DNA from: Deltaproteobacteria bacterium
Lineage (GTDB): Bacteria > Desulfobacterota > GWC2-55-46
NCBI GenBank assembly: GCA_016182655.1
Contig: JACPGB010000012.1
Span: 1 to 64,000, forward strand
Direction of reading: 5' to 3'
Length of the DNA: 64,000 bases
The notes below the pieces were generated by a model. It was not told the origin of the DNA. It worked only from the letters and a program-made list of their open reading frames with translations, and made no database searches. Each line of letters opens with the position of its first letter. The stretch's first letter is position 1. This document shows positions 40,658 to 51,028 of this stretch, piece by piece. The position numbers and the translations under genes are program-made.

Positions 40658-42557
40658 GCGAGGCGGAAGGCAGTTCGATGTACCCCGTGTAGCTACGCCT
40701 CGCAGGCTCGTCGGCGTCCTTTATATAGGCCCTGTTCGCCTTGACGCCGGAGGCGTTCCGTGAATGGTCCTTGAGCGGGTGTTGGATGTTGATGAAGATA
40801 TATCTGCTCCCGCCCGTGTCGAGGGTAGCGAACGACCCTGTGACCTCGGCCCCGGTCGGGGCGGATAAGACCCTGGTGAGCGTCTTTTTAGCGGTATCAA
40901 AGGCCCAGACCGCGTTGTTCATGTGGTTTGAGGAGTCCTCGCCGACAAAGAGCACTCCGTCCGAGTACCCGAGGTTGTCGGGGTTCGCGATAACCCCGGG
41001 ATGGCAGGCGTTCTCCGCGGCATAGAGCTCCCCGGGCTTAAGCGTCCTGCCTTCGAGGACGGGAAAGAGCCGCGAGAGCACGAACCCGCTCTTTATAGGG
41101 GAGAGGGATGCGTCTTTTTGTCCGCCGGAGAGGGGACCCTCGAAGACGGCGCCGCACCTGTTCTCGGGCAACTTCATATTGTTCGCGGGGTCCGTTGGGG
41201 AGTCGCCCATGGAGCCGCCTATGGAGGATACGGCCGCATAGAGGACGTTTGCGTCGTTATTGTAAGCGAGCCCCTCGGTCTTCGTGAACTCGGCGGTGGC
41301 GCCCAGGTACGCGCCGTACCTTCTCGCTTCGAGGAATGAGAGCGCGAGACGCGCCTCGGTCGCGCCTTTGAACTTGTCGGATACACTCGCGCTTACGCCG
41401 TCGCGGGGCCTCAAGCAGAGCGCGCCGCCCCCGGCCTTTACCATCTTAAAACCGTTGCCGCACGGGCCCGGAGGGGCTATCTCGAATATATCGCTGAACG
41501 ACGGCTTTTTCCCGATGGCCGCCTTTATCGCCTTATCGCGCCCGTGCCCGAGCCTTACCCACGAGATCGCGCCGGAACCCGGCCGTCCTCGCTCAGCCGT
41601 CCACTTCGCCATGTAGAGCGTACCACTGGACAAGTCACGCGCCCTGTCCGCGACGAACATGAAAAATCCCGAGTAGGAACCGTCGTCCGATATGTAGACC
41701 GTCCTCTCATCCGGCATGACGAGCGCCATCTCAGGCGAGTATTTTCCGAAGGCGTAACGCTTGGTCCCGTCGACTATCCCGGCGCGTCCGTCTTCGTCTA
41801 TCGAGAGCTCTATGTTATATCCGTAGTTGTAGGGTGTGAAAAGGGAGGGGGCCTTGAGGTAATCGTCCCTTATGCCTTTTACGAACCCGCACCATTCGCT
41901 CAAATCCGACGCAGGCGAGAACGGCGGGGGCGAGTAGGCGCCCGTAAGGCGCCCGGCCGGGTCTTTTTCGCAATGTCCCACGTGCCTCGCGGTCATCCCT
42001 TCGGTGCGCGGGTCGAATGAGAAGGCGTCGAGGAAGTAGTCCTCCTCGGAGGCGAGGTGGGTGTCCCACGGCGTCCTTGACGCCGAGCAGTTTATGAAGG
42101 TCCCGTTCACCTGCGAGAAGTCGATCGGGGTGAACTTGAGCGTCTTTAAAGCCCCGTCCTCCATCCTTTCAAACTCGGTCACATAGGCCGCGCCCGGGGA
42201 GTCCTCGAATTGGGTGAGCAGAAAAAAACGGCCGCCCCTCTCAAACGCGGAGTTGCCGTCAGGCCTGTTGCTTATGCGCGCCACGTCCCCTTTTCTCAAA
42301 GCCTCTCCTCCGGCGTTCTTAATGAGCCCGAAGGTGTTGCCATCCGCGTCTCTATCTCCGACCCTGGCGAGCGTCCTGTAGGAGAGCATGTGTTCCCTGT
42401 TATCAAGGGTTGCCGACCTGGAGACGGTGACCGAGAGCCTCTCGTCGTCTGTCTGCGCGAATTTGAGGGGGGAGAATGAAATGACGCCCGAGGCCCGGAC
42501 GATTAAGGGCAGGGCGAGACTGATAATCATGATCAGATATATGGCTGGTTTTTTCAT
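40641..42557 (-). CDS. PhoX/DUF839-family protein, exported
   Basis: 638 residues with a Sec-type signal peptide (about 1-23; no twin-arginine motif, unlike many PhoX proteins). Beta-propeller-like architecture with PhoX-type blocks NLGYSDGVLFVGEDSSNHMNN in part, AVWAFDT, and IFINIQHP at the end. PhoX enzymes are calcium/iron-dependent phosphatases; whether this member is active cannot be judged. Monocistronic, minus strand. Confidence 0.8.
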   Translation of the reverse strand: MKKPAIYLIMIISLALPLIVRASGVISFSPLKFAQTDDERLSVTVSRSATLDNREHMLSYRTLARVGDRDADGNTFGLIKNAGGEALRKGDVARISNRPDGNSAFERGGRFFLLTQFEDSPGAAYVTEFERMEDGALKTLKFTPIDFSQVNGTFINCSASRTPWDTHLASEEDYFLDAFSFDPRTEGMTARHVGHCEKDPAGRLTGAYSPPPFSPASDLSEWCGFVKGIRDDYLKAPSLFTPYNYGYNIELSIDEDGRAGIVDGTKRYAFGKYSPEMALVMPDERTVYISDDGSYSGFFMFVADRARDLSSGTLYMAKWTAERGRPGSGAISWVRLGHGRDKAIKAAIGKKPSFSDIFEIAPPGPCGNGFKMVKAGGGALCLRPRDGVSASVSDKFKGATEARLALSFLEARRYGAYLGATAEFTKTEGLAYNNDANVLYAAVSSIGGSMGDSPTDPANNMKLPENRCGAVFEGPLSGGQKDASLSPIKSGFVLSRLFPVLEGRTLKPGELYAAENACHPGVIANPDNLGYSDGVLFVGEDSSNHMNNAVWAFDTAKKTLTRVLSAPTGAEVTGSFATLDTGGSRYIFINIQHPLKDHSRNASGVKANRAYIKDADEPARRSYTGYIELPSASPTASP

Positions 42558-42809
42558 TCCGGATTTCGGCTTTAGGGTACCGTATCATGATAATACAACA
42601 CAGCCAGTGAATGTGGAAGTTTTTTTACATGATATAGAATGGCAGGCGGGCATCTGCGGGGGTGCGGCCCTTCGGGCGTGTCCCAGGCCTGCGCTTATTC
42701 GGCAGGTCTTGTCAAATTTTACGATTCGGCGGTTCCAAAATAGTTTACAACTCCGATTCCTGTGGCAGACTGTATGATATTCAAAAAAACTACATAGCGG
42801 GCCATCGGC

Positions 42810-43508
42810 ATGAACTCTTTTGATGCCTCGATCATATTTTATGTAAACAGGCTCTCGCGGGAGTCCCTTGTATTCGACCACTTCATGGGTTACATGACCC
42901 AGTATAACCTCCTTAAAGGGGGCGTGCTGGCGCTCTTTATCTGGCGGATATGGTTTAGGGAGGGAGATCTCGGGCGTAAATACGTAACAGCCGCCATAAT
43001 AAGCTCTTTAGCGGCGATAGCCGTGGCCAGAGGGCTCGCGCTCTCTCTCCCGTACAGGGCCCGTCCCCTGCACGAGGCGTCGCTCGCATTCATTGTCCCG
43101 TACGGGGTAAGCCCGAAGTTACTCGACGGCTGGAGTTCATTTCCGAGCGACCACGCGGTCCTCTTCTTCTGCCTCTCCACCGGGATCTTTTTCGCGTCGA
43201 GGCGGCTGGGCGCGATAGCGCTCGCTTACAGCGCGCTCTTTATATGTCTGCCGCGCGTATACCTCGGTTTTCATTATCCCACCGACATACTCGCAGGCGC
43301 GGCGCTCGGGGTCTTCATCGCCTGGGCCGGCAACGCGTATTGCGCGAGGAGCAGGGCCTTTATGTCTTCTTACAGATGGCTGGACTTAAGGCCGGGCCTC
43401 TTCTATCCCGGACTTTTTCTCGTCACCTACCAGATAGCCGACCTCTTCGACAGTGGAAGGGGCGCGCTCAGCGGGGCTGTTGACCTCCTTGAGATGACAC
43501 TCGCCTGA
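42810..43508 (+). CDS. PAP2-family membrane phosphatase
   Basis: 232 residues, about five transmembrane helices. Motifs of type 2 phosphatidic acid phosphatases: SLPYRARPLHE (motif 1), SSFPSDHAVL (PSGH-like motif 2) and GFHYPTDILAG (motif 3, SRxxxxxHxxxD type). Such enzymes act on undecaprenyl-diphosphate or lipid phosphates. Located upstream of Kdo genes, which fits an envelope role. The 42558-42809 gap holds no other gene. Confidence 0.87.
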   Translation: MNSFDASIIFYVNRLSRESLVFDHFMGYMTQYNLLKGGVLALFIWRIWFREGDLGRKYVTAAIISSLAAIAVARGLALSLPYRARPLHEASLAFIVPYGVSPKLLDGWSSFPSDHAVLFFCLSTGIFFASRRLGAIALAYSALFICLPRVYLGFHYPTDILAGAALGVFIAWAGNAYCARSRAFMSSYRWLDLRPGLFYPGLFLVTYQIADLFDSGRGALSGAVDLLEMTLA

Positions 43509-43682
43509 GAGACTTACCTCATCTTCCCCTGAATTCCTCAATAAGCCCCTTTATTCGCTGACCCTTCGGCATACGGCTAATTTCAAATCCGGTTGCTCCA
43601 GGCTCCCGGACTCAAAGCCGTCCGATACGGATTTGCCCGTCTTTTTATTGACTTAAAATCCGGATTTGATATATTGACGTGG

Positions 43683-44420
43683 ATGCGGGTCGAGGCCTTC
43701 ATACCGGCGCGGTACGCCTCTACGAGGCTTGAAGGCAAACCTCTCGCCGACATAGCAGGAAAGCCGATGATACAGCGGGTCTATGAGAGGGCCAAGGAGG
43801 CCCGGCTCGTCGACTCCGTCACCGTCGCGACCGACGACGAGAGGATATTCAAGGCCGTAGCCTCGTTCGGAGGCAGGGCCGTGATGACTTCGTCTTCGCA
43901 CAGGTCGGGCACCGACAGGATCGCCGAGGCCGCCTCAAGGTCCGAGGCCTCCATAATAGTCAATGTCCAGGGCGACGAGCCCTTGATCGACCCAGGCCTC
44001 ATAGACGCGGCGATACGGCCCATGCTCGACGACCCCTCTATCGAGCTCTGCACCCTTAAGACGCGCATCACCGGGGAAGAGGAGTTCGGCAACCCCAACG
44101 CGGTCAAGGTCGTGACGGATAAGGACGGTTACGCGCTCTATTTTTCAAGGAGCCCGGTCCCGTTCTCGAAGCTCCCTTTTAAAGAACGCACCCCGGCATA
44201 CAAGCACATAGGGTTATACGTATACAGGAAAGACTTTCTCTTCGAGTTCTCGCGCTTCAAACCAACGCCGCTCGAGGACTCCGAGAGCCTTGAGCAGTTG
44301 CGCGCGCTTGAACACGGGCGGCGCATAAAGGTAGTCGAGGTCTCTTATAGCCCCGTATCCGTCGATACGGCCGAGGACTTGGAGAGGGTGAGAGAGATAT
44401 TCAGGGCGAGGGGACGGTAG
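43683..44420 (+). CDS. kdsB: 3-deoxy-manno-octulosonate cytidylyltransferase
   Basis: 245 residues from the ATG at 43683, giving the family start [21 protein letters not shown]; the longer frame has 30 non-homologous residues. It activates Kdo to CMP-Kdo for lipopolysaccharide core synthesis. Visible motifs: PARYASTRL nucleotide-binding loop, [33 protein letters not shown], and [10 protein letters not shown]. The product is used with those of kdsA and kdsD, just downstream. Confidence 0.95.
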   Translation: MRVEAFIPARYASTRLEGKPLADIAGKPMIQRVYERAKEARLVDSVTVATDDERIFKAVASFGGRAVMTSSSHRSGTDRIAEAASRSEASIIVNVQGDEPLIDPGLIDAAIRPMLDDPSIELCTLKTRITGEEEFGNPNAVKVVTDKDGYALYFSRSPVPFSKLPFKERTPAYKHIGLYVYRKDFLFEFSRFKPTPLEDSESLEQLRALEHGRRIKVVEVSYSPVSVDTAEDLERVREIFRARGR

Positions 44421-44560
44421 TCGGGGCGGGGATACGGGGCGGGAGCGGGCCGGAGATTAAAAAAAGCTTTAAAATCAACCAGTTTTCAGGTTATATTAAT
44501 AAGATATATCCGGATTCCTTTCTTATATATAAGCATATATAGAATACAGAGAGGCCTTGA

Positions 44561-46256
<1,696 letters not shown>

Positions 46257-46270
<14 letters not shown>

Positions 46271-47084
46271 GGTCGACGGCTTCTCCATAGGGGCGGGCTC
46301 TCCGGTCTTCATCCTCGGGCCCTGCGTCATCGAGGACGAGGCCTCCACCCTTGCCGCCCTCGGGGAGCTCAAGCGGATAACCTCGGACTTGAACCTCCCT
46401 TTTGTCTTCAAGGCCTCCTACGACAAGGCGAACAGGACATCTGTCAAGTCCTTCCGGGGCCCCGGCCTCAAGGAGGGGCTTCGCATTTTAAGGAAAGCCA
46501 GGGACGAGTTCAAGGTCCCTGTCCTCACAGACGTCCACTGCAAGGCGGACGTAGCCGCCGTCGCGGAAGTCGCCGACATAATCCAGATACCCGCATTCCT
46601 TTCGCGCCAGACCGATCTCATTATAGAGGCGGCGAAGACCGGGCGCGTCATCAATATTAAAAAAGGCCAGTTCATGGCCCCCGAGGACATAGCCCAGTCC
46701 GTCAATAAGGCCGTCTCTACCGGGAACGATAGTATTATAATCACTGAGCGCGGCGTGAGCTTCGGCTACAATAACCTCGTCGTCGATTACAGGGCGCTCC
46801 CTATAATGAGGTCCTTGGGCTACCCCGTTGTGTTTGATGCGACACACAGCGTCCAGAGGCCCGGCGGCCTCGGCACCTGCTCGGGCGGCGACAGGGACAT
46901 GGCGCGCTATCTGGCGAGGGCCGCCTTTGCCGTGGGTGTCGACGGCGTATTCATGGAGGTCCACAAGGACCCGGATAAGGCGCTCTGCGACGGGCCTAAC
47001 TCCATCGCCATTTCCGATCTTTCCGGGCTCCTTAAGGAGCTCTCCTCCATAGATTCCATCGTAAGGGGCTTTCCCGTAAAATGA
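46257..47084 (+). CDS. kdsA: 3-deoxy-8-phosphooctulonate synthase
   Basis: 275 residues, TIM barrel. It condenses arabinose-5-phosphate with phosphoenolpyruvate. Signatures: [65 protein letters not shown] and [17 protein letters not shown]. Located between pyrG and kdsD, overlapping both, so all three are coupled. Confidence 0.97.
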
Positions 47085-48046
47085 AGAAAGACGCATCCAT
47101 TCGCGCGGCCAAGCGCGTGCTCGACATAGAGTCCCGCGCCGTAAAGGCCTTGAAAGACAGGCTCGACTCCGATTTTTCAAAGGCCGTAGGCATGGTGCTC
47201 GCCGTGACCGGCAAGGTCGTGGTGAGCGGCATGGGCAAGAGCGGCATCGTGGGGCAGAAAATTGCCTCAACGCTCGCCTCCACCGGCACACCGGCCTTTT
47301 TTCTCCACCCGGCCGAGGGCGTCCACGGCGACCTCGGGATGATAATGAGGAACGATATCATCATCGCCATATCCAACTCCGGAGAGACCGAGGAGCTCAT
47401 AAAGATAATCCCGGTAGTAAAGAGGCTGGGTGTAGCCATGGTCGCCATGACGGGAAAAAAGAAGTCCACCCTTTCCATGTACGCCGACGCCGTCCTCGAC
47501 GTGGGAGTAAAAGAAGAGGCCTGTCCCCTTGGGCTCTCGCCCACGGCCTCTACTACGGCGTGCCTTGCCATGGGCGACGCCTTGGCGGTCGCGCTCCTTG
47601 AGAAGAGGGGGTTCAAGGCCGAGGACTTCGCCTCGCTCCATCCGGCCGGGTCGCTCGGCAGACGCCTCATGAAGGTCGAAGACCTCATGCACTCGGGCAA
47701 AAACATGCCGATGGTCCCCTCCGGCACCAGGATGAAGGACGCGATAATAGAGATGACCGGCAAGAGGATGGGGCTGACCGGCGTATTCAAGGGGAGAAGG
47801 CTCTCGGGTATCATAACCGACGGGGACTTGCGGCGCGCTCTCGAAAAGGGGACCCCCGACCTCCTTAATAAGACCGTCGACGAGGTCATGACCAGAAACC
47901 CCAGGACCATAGAAAAGGGGGAGCTCGCCGAGGCGGCCCTTAAAAAAATGGAGGTCGGCTCCATAACCTCCCTTTTCGTCCTCGACGGAGCGGACGCCGT
48001 CGGCGTCGTACACATGCACGACCTCATAAGGGCGGGGGTGGTTTAG
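47081..48046 (+). CDS. kdsD: Arabinose-5-phosphate isomerase (KpsF/GutQ family)
   Basis: 321 residues: SIS domain (about 1-190; VVSGMGKSGIVGQKIAS, FFLHPAEGVHGDLGM, ISNSGETEEL) plus two CBS domains (about 200-321; IITDGDLRRAL). It isomerises ribulose-5-phosphate to arabinose-5-phosphate, the first Kdo-specific step. Overlaps kdsA by 4 bases (ATGA) and ends the operon. Confidence 0.96.
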   Translation: MKKDASIRAAKRVLDIESRAVKALKDRLDSDFSKAVGMVLAVTGKVVVSGMGKSGIVGQKIASTLASTGTPAFFLHPAEGVHGDLGMIMRNDIIIAISNSGETEELIKIIPVVKRLGVAMVAMTGKKKSTLSMYADAVLDVGVKEEACPLGLSPTASTTACLAMGDALAVALLEKRGFKAEDFASLHPAGSLGRRLMKVEDLMHSGKNMPMVPSGTRMKDAIIEMTGKRMGLTGVFKGRRLSGIITDGDLRRALEKGTPDLLNKTVDEVMTRNPRTIEKGELAEAALKKMEVGSITSLFVLDGADAVGVVHMHDLIRAGVV

Positions 48047-48154
48047 CCGCAGGGGCCTGCTCGCGAAGACATTCAAGACCGAAAATATCGGAAAACGGCC
48101 TCCTGATATGATAAAACTCATAAAAATTTTTTTTAAATCAAGCATACTTAATGC

Positions 48155-48183
48155 TTGACAGCCATTTTCAGGTTGTGTATAAG
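48155..48183 (+). promoter_or_regulatory. Sigma-70 promoter of the porin gene
   Basis: -35 TTGACA (48155-48160), 17-base spacer, -10 TATAAG (48178-48183): near-consensus. The expected start near 48190 creates a 5' leader of about 300 bases. Confidence 0.7.
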
Positions 48184-48493
48184 GATATTGCATTTTTGAA
48201 GGAGGGTGGCGCGTAAAGCGGCGGCTGGCATATAAAGCGCATCGAGCCTCCCCGGTTCCCCTTCCAATGCAGTCTTCCGAAAAAACAAAATACAACTGAA
48301 TAAGAGCAGGTAGCAAGGTTTCAGTCTTTCTTCGATCGTTGACTGTCGTTCCCGAGGATGTTGCGCCGACTAAATGAACTTGCCTATTAACAGCTCATAG
48401 GCTTTCCTGTGGCGACCGAGTCTCAAGCGCCGTAAAGCGGCGTTAATTCACCAGGGCAGTAATAAATATCTCAAACTTAAGGAGGAAGAAAGG
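48184..48493 (+). other. Long untranslated leader of the porin gene
   Basis: About 300 bases without a credible gene. It holds two copies of a GTAAAGCGGCG motif (in 48206-48226 and 48426-48446), the second forming a CGCCG/CGGCG hairpin, and a stretch (48355-48420) with CCTATTAACAGCTCATAGG that can pair. The ribosome binding site AAGGAGGAAG is at its end. No known riboswitch class recognised; a regulatory leader or a small-RNA target is possible. Confidence 0.4.
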
Positions 48494-49705
48494 ATGAAGA
48501 GAATCTTGTTGTCAGTTTTTGCAGTTGCCATCACCGCCGCTTGGGCAGTGCCCGCCAGCGCGGCAGATGTTTCCTTGAGCGGCCAGTACAGGCTCCGCGG
48601 CGAGTACAGGGACAATGTTGACTTTAACGAGGATGCCGGCGACGACAGGGCCTCCTGGGCCCAGAGGGTCAGGATAACCGCCAACGCCAAGGCCACTGAC
48701 GACACCTCCGTAAAGGCAACCATCCAGGACACCAGGACCTGGGGCGCAACCGGCGTTCTCTCTGACGCCAGCACCAGCACCAGCGTCACCAACACCGTGG
48801 ACCTCCACGAGGCCTATGTGAACATCTCCAACCTCCTCGAACAGCCGGTAACGCTCCGCGCCGGCCGTCAGGAACTCGCCTACGGCGATGAGAGGATCAT
48901 CGGCGCGTTCAACTGGTCGAACAACGGCAGGGCCTTCGACGCCTTCAAGCTCATGTACTCGACCGACGCCATCAACGTAGACGTCTTCGCCGCCACCGTC
49001 TCCGAGGACTCGGCTGACACCGACGCCACCTTGAACGACGACACCGACCTTAACGGCGTGTACGCGACACTCAAGCAGGTCATCCCGAACAACACCCTTG
49101 ACGTATACCTCCTCCACCAGACCGACAACGTCGATCTTACCCGCTACACCGTGGGCGCGAGGCTGAAGGGCGCGGCCGCCGGGGTCGACTACACCGTAGA
49201 GCTCCCCTTCCAGACCGGCGAGCAGAACGCCACGACCGACATCAGCGCGTGGGCGCTTGCCGTAAAGGCAGGCTACACCCTCCCGACCGCTCTTAAGCTC
49301 AGGGTGGGCGCCGAGTACGATATGGGTAGCGGCGACGACGATGCCACCGACAACGAGAACGGCACGTGGGTCGACCTCTTCCCGACCAACCACGCCCACT
49401 TCGGCTATGCCGATGTCTCCGGCGCCAACAGCTGGGCGAACCTCACCGCCATCAGCGTGAACGCCACGCTTGACCTGAACGAGAAGACCAAGCTCTATGC
49501 GGCGTACTGGAACTACACCCAGAACGAGACCGCGGCCGGCGCTGACGACAGCGTGGGCAGCGAGATCGACGTGACCGCGACCTACAAGTACAACAACGCG
49601 GTTGCGGTTGAAGCCGGTATCTCCCGCTTCTTCGTCGGCGACGCCCTTGCGACAGACGGCGACGACCAGGACTGGGCTTACCTCATGCTTACCGCCAACT
49701 TCTAA
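48494..49705 (+). CDS. Outer-membrane porin (alginate-export-like beta-barrel)
   Basis: 403 residues. Signal peptide 1-23 (ITAAWAVPASAAD), then alternating amphipathic strands, QYRLRGEYRDN opening, RAGRQELAYGDERIIGAFNW block typical of alginate-export/OprB-like barrels, and a C-terminal aromatic residue (LMLTANF), the signal for outer-membrane insertion. Rich in Asp, Ala and Thr. Substrate unknown. AAGGAGGAAG precedes the ATG; ends in a strong terminator, so monocistronic and probably highly expressed. Confidence 0.88.
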   Translation: MKRILLSVFAVAITAAWAVPASAADVSLSGQYRLRGEYRDNVDFNEDAGDDRASWAQRVRITANAKATDDTSVKATIQDTRTWGATGVLSDASTSTSVTNTVDLHEAYVNISNLLEQPVTLRAGRQELAYGDERIIGAFNWSNNGRAFDAFKLMYSTDAINVDVFAATVSEDSADTDATLNDDTDLNGVYATLKQVIPNNTLDVYLLHQTDNVDLTRYTVGARLKGAAAGVDYTVELPFQTGEQNATTDISAWALAVKAGYTLPTALKLRVGAEYDMGSGDDDATDNENGTWVDLFPTNHAHFGYADVSGANSWANLTAISVNATLDLNEKTKLYAAYWNYTQNETAAGADDSVGSEIDVTATYKYNNAVAVEAGISRFFVGDALATDGDDQDWAYLMLTANF

Positions 49706-49730
49706 TCTCGCGATTGGAAGCAGTATCAAA

Positions 49731-49762
49731 GAGGGGCAGGATATCCTGCCCCTCTTTTTTTT
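49731..49762 (+). terminator. Strong terminator of the porin gene
   Basis: 10-bp stem GAGGGGCAGG / CCTGCCCCTC with an ATAT loop followed by T8, 25 bases after the stop codon. Confidence 0.95.
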
Positions 49763-49939
49763 GCGGGGGAGGCGGGGCGGCACCAGCCGGACCTCCGGAT
49801 GAGCCGCGCCCGGAGGCCCCTCTCAAAATTTGACAACCCCCTTTTTTCTGATATAAATACCCCATACACCCCTAATACTCTATTCAAGCCTGATCCGGCC
49901 AAATTTCTTTGCTTTTGCGGCCCTTAAAGGCCCTGATAC

Positions 49940-49980
49940 TGACAAAAGTCATTTAAGGGGCACCCATATCTTATTATATT
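49940..49980 (+). promoter_or_regulatory. FNR/HcpR-like palindrome and -10 element before the CuA operon
   Basis: TGAC-AAAA-GTCA (49940-49951) has the 5-4-5 form of FNR/HcpR-type sites (TTGAC-N4-GTCAA), matching 8 of 10 positions. A TATATT at 49975-49980 fits a -10; a start near 49987 would place the palindrome at -41.5, the class II activator position. An overlapping inverted repeat CCCTTAAA/TTTAAGGG spans 49921-49959. The rest of the 49763-50012 gap has no gene. Confidence 0.5.
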
Positions 49981-50012
49981 AAAGCGAATCTAATTCGAAA
50001 GGAGGCAGGGCT

Positions 50013-50174
50013 ATGCACGAGAACAGGGAAGACGGGCCTATTCCGGCAGGGCAGAGGTTTTACGACAACATCTTTTTGCTTTTGGTCCTGGGTACCGTCG
50101 TACCGACATTAGTCTACACGGTTTGGGGATTGATCGAGATAATGAACGTCCCCAAGCTGCCAATAGTCCCATAA
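50013..50174 (+). CDS. Small single-pass membrane subunit of the heme-copper enzyme
   Basis: 53 residues; too short for routine calling but with GGAGG 7 bases before the ATG. One transmembrane helix (about 20-42: NIFLLLVLGTVVPTLVYTVW). First gene of the operon encoding CuA subunit II and the catalytic subunit I, 12 bases before subunit II. Probably a small accessory subunit; no named family recognised. Confidence 0.72.
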   Translation: MHENREDGPIPAGQRFYDNIFLLLVLGTVVPTLVYTVWGLIEIMNVPKLPIVP

Positions 50175-50186
50175 GGAGGAGGAGAG

Positions 50187-50711
50187 ATGGCGATACACGA
50201 GCCAGAGAGAATATGGTGGAACCCATTGAGCAAGGACGAGAGGATATGGGTCGCGGTGGCGCTCATATGGATGCTTGTCTCCTTCATCTTCATGCCCATA
50301 TATCACGTCGTGGGCTCGCAGAACCCGCCCTCGACGACTTACGCGGTGTCGGCCGACGACTTCGACAAGCTGGTGCAAAACATGATAGACAAGCGCAAGG
50401 TCGGAGAGGAGAACGGCTTTCCTGTAGTGCACCCGGACCCGTCGGAGCCGGTTTTCGTGAAGGCCTCGATGTGGCAGTGGTACCCGATACTGGAGCTTGA
50501 GAAGGGCAAGACCTACGACGTCCACCTCTCTTCGATGGACATCCTGCACGGGTTCTCGCTCCAGCCGGTCAATATGAACATAATGGCGCTTCCCGGCTAC
50601 GACTATGTCATGAAGCTCACGCCGACGTCGACCGGGGAGTTCCACATAGTCTGCAACGAGTACTGCGGCGTCGGCCACCACACGATGGTCGGAAAGATGT
50701 ACGTGAAATAG
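50187..50711 (+). CDS. CuA-containing subunit II of a B-type heme-copper oxidase-family enzyme
   Basis: 174 residues. One N-terminal transmembrane helix (about 20-42) and a cupredoxin domain. All CuA ligands are visible: His in DILHGFSLQ, then CNEYCGVGHHTM (Cys-x3-Cys-x3-His-x2-Met). It receives electrons from a cytochrome c or cupredoxin and passes them to subunit I. The short single-helix form is typical of ba3-type (B family) enzymes. AAGGAGGAG precedes the ATG. Confidence 0.92.
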   Translation: MAIHEPERIWWNPLSKDERIWVAVALIWMLVSFIFMPIYHVVGSQNPPSTTYAVSADDFDKLVQNMIDKRKVGEENGFPVVHPDPSEPVFVKASMWQWYPILELEKGKTYDVHLSSMDILHGFSLQPVNMNIMALPGYDYVMKLTPTSTGEFHIVCNEYCGVGHHTMVGKMYVK

Positions 50712-50738
50712 CATACACGAGGCAAAGGAGGAAGCGAA

Positions 50739-50873
50739 ATGCCTAAATACGATCACAGGGAGGAGATGGAGGCGCCGGGGGTATTCGTCCTCGCCCTTAT
50801 TTTCCTCGCGGTCTTCATAGTAATCTGGTTCGCCCATCTTAAGTGGCTCTCGAACGTCTGGGGCATCCGGTAG
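50739..50873 (+). CDS. Small single-pass membrane subunit
   Basis: 44 residues with AAAGGAGGAAG upstream. Soluble head MPKYDHREEMEAPG then one helix (VFVLALIFLAVFIVIW). Lies between subunit II and subunit I. Position and size resemble the small subunit IIa of ba3 oxidases, but the sequence is too short to assign. The gap to subunit I (50874-51028) contains a repeated CCCGGGTCATT and no gene. Confidence 0.7.
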   Translation: MPKYDHREEMEAPGVFVLALIFLAVFIVIWFAHLKWLSNVWGIR

Positions 50874-51028
50874 GCCCGGGTCATTCGGACGGCCGGCGGG
50901 GAGCGCGTACAAGGGCGCGGGATAAAAAGCGTCCGGGCTCCCCGGGTCATTTTAAGTCCGTCCCCGTCGGCCTAAGATCCCTCGCGGCGGGTAAGTCTCA
51001 AACTTGAACAGGGAGGTGTCAGTCAAAA

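Noticed and set aside
48226-48242. Minimal GG-N10-GC sigma-54 match before the porin
   Set aside because: The -12 half reads AGCGCA instead of TTGCA, and a near-consensus sigma-70 promoter lies just upstream.
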